From Azonexus sp. R2A61 (GTDB lineage: Bacteria; Pseudomonadota; Gammaproteobacteria; Burkholderiales; Rhodocyclaceae), in NCBI RefSeq assembly GCF_021401135.1, contig NZ_JACBFO010000004.1, forward strand, positions 310,001 through 374,000: a DNA stretch of 64,000 nucleotides. The letters run 5' to 3'. Numbering within the stretch: position 1 is the stretch's first letter; the number at the start of each line of letters is the position of its first letter. The notes under the pieces are model-generated. The model made no database searches. It worked only from the letters and a program-made list of their open reading frames with translations, and was not told where the DNA came from. Below are positions 8,319 through 21,236 of the stretch, piece by piece. The position numbers and the translations under genes were made by a program.

Positions 8319-8349
8319 AAAAAGCCGGCGGGCCATCGCCGGCCCGCCG
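8319..8349 (-). terminator. Intrinsic terminator of proA
   Basis: Read on the minus strand just after the proA stop codon, a nine-base stem CGGCGGGCC/GGCCCGCCG with a six-base loop is followed within a few bases by five T residues. This is the classic Rho-independent layout. Confidence 0.75.
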
Positions 8350-8353
8350 CCGA

Positions 8354-9610
8354 TCAACTGCGGACGTGGCCGTCGCCGAGCACGATCCACTTTTCGCTGG
8401 TCAGCCCTTCCAGACCGACCGGGCCGCGCGCGTGGATCTTGTCGGTGGAGATGCCGATCTCGGCGCCCAGACCGTATTCGAAACCGTCGGCAAAACGCGT
8501 CGAGGCATTGATCATGACCGACGCCGAATCGACCTCGCGCAGGAAACGCATGGCCTTCGGATGATGGTCGGTGACGATGGCTTCGGTGTGCTTCGACGAG
8601 TAGCGGTTGATGTGCTCGATCGCCTCGTCGATGCCGGCCACCACCTTGACCGAAATGATCGGCGCCAGGTATTCGGTGGCCCAGTCTTCCTCGGTTGCCG
8701 GCACGGCATTCGGTACCAGCGCGCGGGTTTCGTCGCAGCCGCGGATCTCGACGCCCTTGCCGGTCAGCATCGCGGCGATCGCCGGCAGTTGCGCGGCGGC
8801 GACGCTGCGCGCAACGAGCAGCGACTCGGCGGTATTGCAGGTGCCGTAGCGCTGGGTCTTGGCGTTCTCGACGATCTTCAGCGCCTTGGCCGGATCGGCT
8901 TCGTCGTCGATGTAGACGTGGCAGTTGCCGTCCAGGTGCTGGATCATCGGCACGCGCGCTTCGGCCAGCAGCCGGGCGATCAGACCCTTGCCGCCGCGCG
9001 GCACGATGACGTCGACGAATTCGCGCAGGGTGATCAGCTCGCCGACCGCGGCGCGGTCGGTGGTGTCGATGACCTGCACCGCTTCGGCCGGCAGGCCGGC
9101 GTACTGCAGCGCTTCCTGGATCAGCCGGGCGATGGCGCGGTTGCAGTGAATCGCCTCGGAACCGCCGCGCAGGATCGCGGCGTTGCCGGATTTCAGGCAC
9201 AGCGCCGCGGCGTCGGCGGTGACGTTCGGGCGGGCTTCGTAGATGATGCCGATGACGCCGAGCGGTACGCGCATCTTGCCGACCTGGATGCCGGAGGGGC
9301 GGAACTTGACGTCGCTGATCTCGCCGATCGGATCGGGCAGCTTGGCGACCTGTTCGACGCCTTCGGCCATGTTGTCCACGCCCTTGTCGGTCAGCGTCAG
9401 GCGGTCGACCATCGCCGGCTCCAGGCCGTTGGCGCGGGCGGCGGTCAGATCTTCGGCGTTGGCGGCCAGCAGCGCCGCCTTGTCGCGGCGGATGGCGGCG
9501 GCCAGCTGCAGCAGGGCTGCGTTCTTTTCTGCCGTGGTGGCCGAAGCCAGACGGCGGGAAGCGGCACGCGCCTGGCGGCCGACGGTCTGCATGTATTGCT
9601 TGATATCCAT
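8354..9610 (-). CDS. proA: Gamma-glutamyl phosphate reductase ProA
   Basis: ProA reduces gamma-glutamyl phosphate to glutamate semialdehyde with NADPH, the second step of proline synthesis. The 418-residue protein has aldehyde-dehydrogenase-like motifs. These include [14 protein letters not shown], the catalytic cysteine at about 258 in [12 protein letters not shown], and the C-terminal block [13 protein letters not shown]. The ATG giving [15 protein letters not shown] matches family length. proB is not adjacent. A TATAAT -10 element lies 28 bases upstream of the start codon and a terminator follows the gene. Confidence 0.97.
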   Translation of the reverse strand: MDIKQYMQTVGRQARAASRRLASATTAEKNAALLQLAAAIRRDKAALLAANAEDLTAARANGLEPAMVDRLTLTDKGVDNMAEGVEQVAKLPDPIGEISDVKFRPSGIQVGKMRVPLGVIGIIYEARPNVTADAAALCLKSGNAAILRGGSEAIHCNRAIARLIQEALQYAGLPAEAVQVIDTTDRAAVGELITLREFVDVIVPRGGKGLIARLLAEARVPMIQHLDGNCHVYIDDEADPAKALKIVENAKTQRYGTCNTAESLLVARSVAAAQLPAIAAMLTGKGVEIRGCDETRALVPNAVPATEEDWATEYLAPIISVKVVAGIDEAIEHINRYSSKHTEAIVTDHHPKAMRFLREVDSASVMINASTRFADGFEYGLGAEIGISTDKIHARGPVGLEGLTSEKWIVLGDGHVRS

Positions 9611-9637
9611 GGTACGAGCGGGAAACGGCAAAAAGCC

Positions 9638-9643
9638 ATTATA
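9638..9643 (-). promoter_or_regulatory. Candidate -10 element for proA
   Basis: TATAAT on the minus strand lies 28 bases upstream of the proA ATG. A matching -35 hexamer is not obvious. Confidence 0.4.
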
Positions 9644-9723
9644 GCCAGCAAACGCAGCGGGAACTTCCGGAAGCGGGTAAACTCTTAACCGCAACGACAA
9701 CAGGGCTTTCCGTTGAGAAAAAG

Positions 9724-9972
9724 ATGGCCGATAAACTGATTTTGCCGACCGAGGTCAAAGTTTGCGCAACGTGCAGCTACTGGGATGGCGAGCGCCAGGT
9801 GGACGAAGACATGAAGCTGGTGGTGGTTTCCGAGGAGTGCCAGGGCGAATGCCTGGTTCAGGAAGCCAGCAAGCCGGGCCTGCACGACGTGCGCAAGGAG
9901 TGCTCCTGCATCTGGGAAGACCTGGAACCGGATGCGCCGCCCGCCGCCGCGCCCGGGCCCGCCGACACTTGA
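9724..9972 (+). CDS. Small cysteine-rich protein (82 aa), unknown function
   Basis: The product carries six cysteines in three pairs: CATC at 14-17, ECQGEC around 39-43, and CSC at 60-62. This suggests a zinc or other metal site. The tail is Pro/Ala-rich. It is convergent with the diguanylate cyclase gene four bases away. I do not recognise a named family. The paired cysteines and the clean isolated frame support it being real. Confidence 0.72.
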   Translation: MADKLILPTEVKVCATCSYWDGERQVDEDMKLVVVSEECQGECLVQEASKPGLHDVRKECSCIWEDLEPDAPPAAAPGPADT

Positions 9973-9976
9973 GTCC

Positions 9977-10878
9977 TCAGCCGCTGCGCCAGACGCAGCG
10001 ATTGCGGCCGGCCGCCTTGGCGGCATAGAGTGCCTGGTCGGCGGCGACGAAAAACGCCGGATCGACCTGGCCGCCGCGCGGAATGGTCGTGATGCCGCCC
10101 AGGCTGACCGTCACGACATTGCTGATCGGCGAGGCCGGGTGGGGAAGCTGCAGGGCCGCCACGCATGCCTGGATGTCGTTGCCGATGCTGCCTGCCGCCG
10201 CCACGTCGGTTCCCGGCAGCAGCAAGGCAAATTCTTCTCCGCCGTAGCGGGCGACCAGGTCGCCGGGGCGCCGGACGAAATCCTGCAGGGCCCGGGCGAT
10301 CCGGTGCAGTGCCTGATCGCCGGCGGCATGGCCCAGATGGTCGTTGTAGGCCTTGAAATGATCCACGTCGATGATGCCCAGCGACATCGGCAGGTCGAGC
10401 CGGGCGCAACGGCGCCATTCGTTTTCCAGCGATTCGTCGTAACGCCGGCGATTGGCGATCTCGGTCAGGCTGTCGATCATCGCCAGTTGTTCGAGCAGCC
10501 GCCGGTGGTGGACCGAAAGCAGGTGGTTGCGTACCCGCTTGCGCACGATGGACGGATGAAACGGCTTGCGGATGTAGTCGACCGCACCAAGGTCCAGGCC
10601 GCGCTCCTCGTCGCCGGGCGAGTCCAGTGCGGAAATGAAAATGACCGGGATGTGCCGCGTCCGGTCGTCGTTCTTCAGTTGCTGGATGACCTGCAGACCG
10701 CTCATGTCCGGCATCATCACGTCGAGCAGGATCAGGTCCGGTTGCAGTTCCTGGGCGCGTTCCAGCGCCTGGCTTCCGTTCTTGGCCAGGATCACCCGGT
10801 ATTCGTGACGCAGCAGTTCGGTCAGCAGGTCGCGGTTCTGCTTGGCGTCGTCGACGACCAGAACGGTGTGCTCGACAT

Positions 10879-10882
<4 letters not shown>
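9977..10882 (-). CDS. Response regulator with GGDEF output (diguanylate cyclase)
   Basis: The protein makes c-di-GMP under phosphorelay control. A receiver domain (1-120) has phospho-acceptor Asp54 in [10 protein letters not shown]. The GGDEF domain (about 135-300) has active site GGEEF at 214-218 and an inhibitory I-site RPGD at 205-208, so it should be active and product-inhibited. The usual DxLTGLxNRR entry motif reads [10 protein letters not shown]. Its start overlaps the stop of the hybrid kinase gene by four bases, so the kinase is its likely phosphodonor. Confidence 0.95.
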
Positions 10883-13481
<2,599 letters not shown>

Positions 13482-13485
<4 letters not shown>

Positions 13486-14015
13486 GGCTCGATCACCCGG
13501 GCAAGGCGCAGCAACTGGGCGCTGAATTCATAACCGATCCGGCGGGCGACACGCCGGTTGACGACGATGCTGATGCGTTCGCCGTCCAGCGGCAGTTCGA
13601 TCATGCCGCCACTGCGGGCAAAGCCTGGCAGGTCGGAGACGGTGACGATCTGCCGGGCGTGAGCGCGTTCCAGCCAACTGCCGAGGTTGGCGGCTTCGCT
13701 GCCGGCGATGAACAGCAGGTGGCAGGCGGTGATCTCGCTGACCCCGAGGCGTACCTCGATCTGGCCTCGACCCTGCTCGATCTGCCCGAGCGCGTTGCCG
13801 AAAGGATTGCGGCCGGCGACGCACAGTACCGTGGGATTCGGCTGTGGTGCGCCACCCGGCCAGTAGATGAATTGCGGCAGCCGATAGAACAATACCGCCT
13901 TCATGCCGTATTCCGACACGTCCTGCGCCAGCACTGGAAAAGTCGCGAACAGGCAGCCGAAACCGGCCAGCAGTAGCCGGCGCAAGTGCGAGGTGAAAGC
14001 GGGGCGGGGCGTCAC
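13482..14015 (-). CDS. YfiR-like periplasmic regulator (DUF4154)
   Basis: The product has a signal peptide (hydrophobic run ending FPVLAQ) followed by the YfiR hallmark segment [16 protein letters not shown] and a compact alpha/beta domain. In Pseudomonas, YfiR binds the periplasmic domain of the diguanylate cyclase YfiN and represses it. There is no ATG; the GTG at 14015 just after the receptor stop codon is my choice, and a TTG at 13984 is the alternative. The likely partner here is the CHASE8-like domain of the coupled kinase. Confidence 0.85.
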
Positions 14016-14020
14016 GTATG

Positions 14021-16207
14021 TCAGAAGCGCAGTTCGACCGTGCCCATGACGGTACGGGGTTGTTGCGGAACGGCCTGCATGACCGCGCTCGACGACGAGG
14101 TGTGAGCGGCGTAGTAGCGGCGGTCGAAAAGGTTGTAGATGTCCAGGTAGAGGGACAGGTGCTCGGCCGCCAGCTTGTGCACGCCGATGTGCAGGCTGGT
14201 CACGGCATAACTGCCGGTTTCCTTGACCCGGTCGTTCTGCGTGCGATTGACGGCGCCGGTGCTGGTGTCGCCGATCCACTGCCAGCGCGGCGTGACGGTC
14301 AGCCAGTCCTGATAGCGGAAGGTGACGCCGAGCTTGACCTTGTGGGCGGCGATGTTGATCTGCCTGAGTTCCGGTCCGTTGTCGGTTTCCCGCACGCGGC
14401 CGCTGACATAGCTGTAACTGCCCCAGAGGTCTGCGGTCCACGGCCCGCCGAGGTGAATTTGCCATTGCGGGATGAGATCGATGCCATGGTATTCGTCGCG
14501 ACCGCCGTTCTGCTTCGATTCGGTGGCGCCGAGCACGACGCCGGGAATGTACTGGACGGGGGTGGCATCCGCCCGGGTGACGATGACGCCATCGACTTCC
14601 GTCCGGTAGGCATTGGTGATCAGGTTGACGCTCGATGACGGGCGCCAGTCCCAGGTCAGCGACCAGGTTTTCGAGCGTTCCGGCTGCAGCAGCCGGTTTG
14701 GTGCGCGGAAGGTGCCGACCGGATTGCCGGCCCCGTTGAAACTGCCGAAGGCGCTGTAGCTTTCTTCCGGCGACGGCGCGCGGAAGGCTTCGCCGTAAAG
14801 CAGCTTGAACACATTGCCGTGACTCGGTTGCCAGACGACACCGGCGCGCGGGTTGGTGCTGCCGCCGTAGGTCGAATACCAGTCGCGGCGCAGGCCGGCC
14901 ACCGTCGACCAGTTGGGCGACCAGCGCGCCTGCCATTGCAGGTAGCCGGACCAGCTGTGGTAGCGGACATCGAAGATTTGCAACGGGATGGCCGTGTTCG
15001 GATAGGTCATCCCCTGGTTGCCCGAGCCGAGCGACGTATCGTAGGGGCGCGGCAGGTCGGGGGTTTCGATCGCGTGGAAGTCGCGATAGCCGACGCCCGC
15101 CTGCACGGAATGATCGTCGTTCGCCTGCCAGGTGAAGTTTTGCTCGATGCCGCTGCGTCGACCGTAGGAATAGTCGTAGCCGTGATCGGCGAAATCGGTG
15201 AAGGTGTTGAGATAACGCGATTCCGGCGACACTTCGTAGACCGAGTGGTCGATGATCGTTTCGCCGCTCAGGCGGTCGCCGAGCTGGAAGCGGTACTTGC
15301 CGTACCAGTTGTCGATGGTGGTGTCCCAGAAGACGTCGTCGCGATAGATCGTCGCACTGGTCCGGTCGCCGGTGCTGCTCAGGCTGCGGAAGTTGTTGCG
15401 GTAGAAACCGAGGGTCAGCTTCTCGCCGATGTCGAGTCGGCCGTACAGGCTGCCGCTGCGCATTTCACCGACGTAAGCCTCGCGCTGGGCGGCCGGTACG
15501 ACGACGGTGCCGCCGACCGTGCGCGCATCGACTTTCGGGAAGGCCTCCGGGTAGTACTGGTCGAGCTTGGCACGGTCGCTGTGCTGCGAGTGGGCACCTA
15601 CGGTCAACGTGATGTCCGGGCCAAATTTGCCGTCGACCAGGAAATCGCCGTCGACCGAGCCGAAGCTGCCGATGCCGGCCGACGCCTTGCCGCCGCTCTG
15701 CTCGGCGCGTTCGGTGATGATGTTGATCACGCCGGCGAAGGCGTCGGCGCCGTACAACGCAGCGGCCGGGCCGTAGAGCACCTCGACCTGCTTGGCGAAG
15801 TACAGCGAGAAGTTTTCGGCGACCGGAATCTTGCCGCCGGCCGGATGATCGATGCGCACGCCGTCGAGCAGGATCAGCAGCTTGTTGTTGCCGACATGTC
15901 CCTGGAAAACGAAATTGTTGTATTGCGTCGACCGGGTGCCGCGCTGGAAGTCGACGCCGGGCAGATCCTCGAGCAGGTCGGCCAGGTTCTTGTAGCGGCG
16001 GTCGCGCATCTGCTGGCGGGTGATGACCATGATGTGGGCCGGCGTCTGATCGCGCCCCTCGGCACGCCGCGAGGCGGTGATCACCGGCGTGGCGATCAGT
16101 TCGTCGAGCGACAGCGGCAGCAGTGTGACGACCTCGTCGGCCCGGGCCTGGACGTGCAGGCACAGGCCCGCCAGCAATAGCGGGGCGCAGAACGAACGGC
16201 GACGCAT
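14021..16207 (-). CDS. TonB-dependent outer-membrane receptor
   Basis: The 728-residue protein has a signal peptide ending near residue 23, then a TonB-box-like region and a plug domain (about 45-165, with LADLLEDLPGVDFQRG and YGPAAALYGADAFAGVINIIT). A 22-strand barrel follows, ending in the typical terminal ELRF. Substrate is unknown; BtuB-like or siderophore-type receptors share this plug. Because it heads an operon with YfiR-like, kinase and cyclase genes, it may act as a sensor as much as a transporter. An RNA hairpin covers its ribosome-binding site. Confidence 0.95.
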   Translation of the reverse strand: MRRRSFCAPLLLAGLCLHVQARADEVVTLLPLSLDELIATPVITASRRAEGRDQTPAHIMVITRQQMRDRRYKNLADLLEDLPGVDFQRGTRSTQYNNFVFQGHVGNNKLLILLDGVRIDHPAGGKIPVAENFSLYFAKQVEVLYGPAAALYGADAFAGVINIITERAEQSGGKASAGIGSFGSVDGDFLVDGKFGPDITLTVGAHSQHSDRAKLDQYYPEAFPKVDARTVGGTVVVPAAQREAYVGEMRSGSLYGRLDIGEKLTLGFYRNNFRSLSSTGDRTSATIYRDDVFWDTTIDNWYGKYRFQLGDRLSGETIIDHSVYEVSPESRYLNTFTDFADHGYDYSYGRRSGIEQNFTWQANDDHSVQAGVGYRDFHAIETPDLPRPYDTSLGSGNQGMTYPNTAIPLQIFDVRYHSWSGYLQWQARWSPNWSTVAGLRRDWYSTYGGSTNPRAGVVWQPSHGNVFKLLYGEAFRAPSPEESYSAFGSFNGAGNPVGTFRAPNRLLQPERSKTWSLTWDWRPSSSVNLITNAYRTEVDGVIVTRADATPVQYIPGVVLGATESKQNGGRDEYHGIDLIPQWQIHLGGPWTADLWGSYSYVSGRVRETDNGPELRQINIAAHKVKLGVTFRYQDWLTVTPRWQWIGDTSTGAVNRTQNDRVKETGSYAVTSLHIGVHKLAAEHLSLYLDIYNLFDRRYYAAHTSSSSAVMQAVPQQPRTVMGTVELRF

Positions 16208-16217
16208 GTTGGGACCC

Positions 16218-16239
16218 CTCCCGATTTTTTTGTCGGGAG
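16218..16239 (-). promoter_or_regulatory. Hairpin at the TonB receptor ribosome-binding site
   Basis: On the transcript, CTCCCGA, an A-rich eight-base loop and TCGGGAG form a seven-base stem ending 10 bases before the ATG. The 3' arm overlaps the GGAGGGG Shine-Dalgarno. No T-run follows, so it is not an intrinsic terminator on this strand. Confidence 0.5.
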
Positions 16240-16243
16240 AAGC

Positions 16244-17278
16244 TTACACGCTAATGGCGGCCTTTTTCGACGGCGCGGCGCACAAATCGAGCATCAGTCG
16301 CAGACATTCTTCCCAGACGTTGCCGTGGCCGATGCCCTTGATCAGGCGGTCGATCTTTCCGGCATGGCGCAGGGCGGCCTCCAGTCTTGCGGTCGACAGC
16401 CGTTGCACGGCCTTTTTGATCAGCAACTGGCGCGGGCCCCAGACCTTGGCTTCCTTGAGCAGGGCGTCGAGCGGGCGGCCGCCGTCCAGGCCGATGCGGA
16501 TCGTCGCCAGCGCACGGATTTCCTCGCCCAGCGCCCACAGGATCAGCGGCGGTGCTTCGCCTTCCTGCATCAGGCCGTCCAGCGTCCGGGCGATGCGTCC
16601 GATGTCGCCGGCCAGCAGGGCTTCGCGCAGGCTGTCGATGTCGTAGCGGGCGACGTTGAGCACCGATTCCCGCACCTGCGCCATGTTCAGTTGGCCCGGC
16701 GGGTGCAGCAGACCCAGCTTCTGGATTTCCTGGTGCGCGGCGAGCAGGTTGCCCTCGACGCGTTCGGCGATGAACTTCAGGCTGTCCAGATCGGCGCTCT
16801 GCTGCTGGCGGCGCAGGCGGCCGGCCAGCCAGCCGGGCAGTTCGGCCAGCGGCGGGGCGTTGAGCTTGACCGCGACGCCGGCGTTGGCCAGCGCGGTGAA
16901 CCAGGCGGCCTTTTCCTCGCGCCAGTCGAGTTCGGGCAGCGTGATCAGCAGCAGGTTGTCCGGCGACAGGTTCTGGCACCACTGCTGCAGCGCCGCGCTG
17001 CCTTCCTTGCCGGGTTTGCCGTTCGGGATGCGCAGGTCGATCAGCTTGCGGTCGCCGAACAGCGACAGGTTGCCGCCGGCGGCCAGCAGCTGGCCCCAGT
17101 CGAATTGCGGCAGCACGGTCAGCACTTCGCGCTCGCTGTAGCCGGCCTGCCTGGCCTTGGCGCGGATGGCATCGGCGGCTTCGAGGACCAGCAGCGGTTC
17201 GTCGCCGTAGAGCACGTAGAGCGGGCGCAGTTCCCGTTCCAGGTGGGCTTGGAGTTGCTCGGCCTTGAGCAGCATCAC
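16244..17278 (-). CDS. holA: DNA polymerase III subunit delta HolA
   Basis: This clamp-loader subunit opens the beta clamp. The 344-residue length is standard. The N terminus (MMLLKAEQLQAHLERELRPLYVLYGDEPLLVLEAADAI) has the typical LYGDEPLL motif, and the C-terminal helical collar is intact. It overlaps lptE by four bases, the usual lptE-holA pairing. Only 36 bases separate it from the TonB receptor gene, so any promoter for that operon lies inside holA or further upstream. Confidence 0.95.
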   Translation of the reverse strand: MMLLKAEQLQAHLERELRPLYVLYGDEPLLVLEAADAIRAKARQAGYSEREVLTVLPQFDWGQLLAAGGNLSLFGDRKLIDLRIPNGKPGKEGSAALQQWCQNLSPDNLLLITLPELDWREEKAAWFTALANAGVAVKLNAPPLAELPGWLAGRLRRQQQSADLDSLKFIAERVEGNLLAAHQEIQKLGLLHPPGQLNMAQVRESVLNVARYDIDSLREALLAGDIGRIARTLDGLMQEGEAPPLILWALGEEIRALATIRIGLDGGRPLDALLKEAKVWGPRQLLIKKAVQRLSTARLEAALRHAGKIDRLIKGIGHGNVWEECLRLMLDLCAAPSKKAAISV

Positions 17279-17802
17279 TCGTCTTCTTCGTCGATGTCCG
17301 GGTTCTTCGGTTTGATGATCGACAGCCGGCGCATGATCTGGTTGACCAGATCATTGTTCATGTCGCGCCACAACAGGCCTTCTTCCAGATCCTTGGCCAG
17401 CACGTTGGAGTCGTCGTAGCTGATGTCGCGGGTCAGCACCACTTCCGTCGGTGCGACCAGTTCCTGGCCCTTGGCATTGACCAGGCGGAAACGGTAGCTC
17501 ATCTGCAGCCGGTACTCACGCACGCGGCCCTGGGCGTTGACGCTGAGAATGCTCTTTTCGCGCGTATCGGAAAGCTGCTGGAAGGTGGCCTCCGCATGCT
17601 TGGCGTCGTCGCTGATCTGCGTCGTGCCGACCGCGCGCACGTAGCGCTCCAGCCAGATGCGGACTTCGGCGCTTTCCGGCAGGGCGATGTACAGGCTCTT
17701 GTAGGGAATTGCCGAGCTTCCCGCTCCCCGCAGATGGAAACCGCAGCCGGCCAGGGCAACGGCGAGCACAAGGGCGAGGAGGGTGGCGGTCGGGAAGCGC
17801 AT
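17275..17802 (-). CDS. lptE: LPS-assembly lipoprotein LptE
   Basis: LptE plugs the LptD barrel in the outer membrane and helps insert LPS. The ATG at 17802 gives a lipoprotein signal peptide with lipobox LAGC at about residues 17-20, followed by the conserved GFHLRG. Length is 175 residues, and the acidic tail ends DIDEEDE. It lies 10 bases after leuS and overlaps holA, the common leuS-lptE-holA order. Confidence 0.95.
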   Translation of the reverse strand: MRFPTATLLALVLAVALAGCGFHLRGAGSSAIPYKSLYIALPESAEVRIWLERYVRAVGTTQISDDAKHAEATFQQLSDTREKSILSVNAQGRVREYRLQMSYRFRLVNAKGQELVAPTEVVLTRDISYDDSNVLAKDLEEGLLWRDMNNDLVNQIMRRLSIIKPKNPDIDEEDE

Positions 17803-17812
17803 GGCAGTTTCC

Positions 17813-20440
<2,628 letters not shown>

Positions 20441-20451
20441 TCAAACCGCGA

Positions 20452-20457
20452 ATTATA
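20452..20457 (-). promoter_or_regulatory. Candidate -10 element for leuS
   Basis: TATAAT on the minus strand gives a leader of roughly 25 bases before the ATG at 20422. No good -35 match is visible. Upstream lies a palindrome-rich spacer reaching to 20643. Confidence 0.45.
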
Positions 20458-20507
20458 GCGGTTGCGCCGACGGGCGACGGCGCGGGTTTTCTGGCGGGTT
20501 TTTGGAT

Positions 20508-20533
20508 CGTTGTCGCGGTCGACCGCAGCAACG
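20508..20533. repeat. GCGGTCGACCGC palindrome, copy 3, extended to 26 bp
   Basis: The core at 20515-20526 is flanked by CGTTG and CAACG, giving a 26-bp palindrome with two mismatched pairs in the leuS upstream spacer. The 19-nt block at 20510-20528 is identical to 1862-1880. Confidence 0.85.
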
Positions 20534-20643
20534 GCCGAAAAAGCGCAGAGGCTTGCCCGTGCGAGCGGGCGGTTGCCGGGGACCGGGCGTCCGGCGTCGT
20601 ATCGCCGAACCGGCCCGGCACGGACCGGCTCAGCGTCGCCCGG

Positions 20644-20994
20644 TCAGGCGGCTTTTTTTGCCGGGTAGAGGTTTTCCCAGGCGTTCTGCCAGAAGCGGTA
20701 GGTGTTTTGCGCGGCCATCAGCGACAGCAGCGACATCCGGGTCTGGTGACGCCACATCCAGGTCAGTTGCGGTGCCGGGCTGAGCTTGTCGCCGGGCTGG
20801 CAACCGACCTCGTCCTCGACGATGGCCAGGAAACGCTCGACGGCCAGGCCCCAGAATTCGGAACCTTCGGTCTGACCGGTCAGAAATTCGGCTTCGCCGG
20901 CGGCACGACGCCACAGCTTGAGCGCGAGCTCTTCGCTGATGCCGGCCCGCTTGGCGATCCACGGCAGGATCTTGGGGGCGTTCATGCTGTTCAT
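20644..20994 (-). CDS. Conserved small protein of unknown function (116 aa)
   Basis: The start at 20994 has an AAAGGAG ribosome-binding site seven bases upstream and gives a product beginning MNSMNAPKILPWIAKRAGIS. The sequence is soluble, alpha-helical and Trp-rich (LTWMWRHQTRM, RFWQNAWENLYP). It resembles a recurrent betaproteobacterial protein I cannot name. It diverges from uvrD, and the shared gap carries a TGCAAC-type inverted repeat that could be an operator. Confidence 0.75.
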   Translation of the reverse strand: MNSMNAPKILPWIAKRAGISEELALKLWRRAAGEAEFLTGQTEGSEFWGLAVERFLAIVEDEVGCQPGDKLSPAPQLTWMWRHQTRMSLLSLMAAQNTYRFWQNAWENLYPAKKAA

Positions 20995-21144
20995 GCTGTT
21001 ACTCCTTTTATGTCGTGGGGTCTGCCCACTTACTGCTGAGACTGCCTTGTCAGTGAAAAGTTTTGTGCACTGCAAAAAAATTAACGCCAGTATACTTTCG
21101 GCTATTTCCTGAAACGTAAAAAAATGCGCGCCCCAAATTGCTGC

Positions 21145-21160
21145 GTTGCACAAATGCAAC
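21145..21160. promoter_or_regulatory. Inverted repeat GTTGCA-N4-TGCAAC
   Basis: This is a perfect six-base inverted repeat with a CAAA spacer, between the divergent 116-aa gene and uvrD, 77 bases upstream of the uvrD ATG. The symmetry suits a dimeric regulator. Which regulator is unknown. Confidence 0.4.
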
Positions 21161-21236
21161 AAATTGGTCAGACCTTTTTACCGTTAACCGTTTCGGGTGC
21201 CATTCTACGCCTTTAGTAATAGCTCAGGTTCAATCC

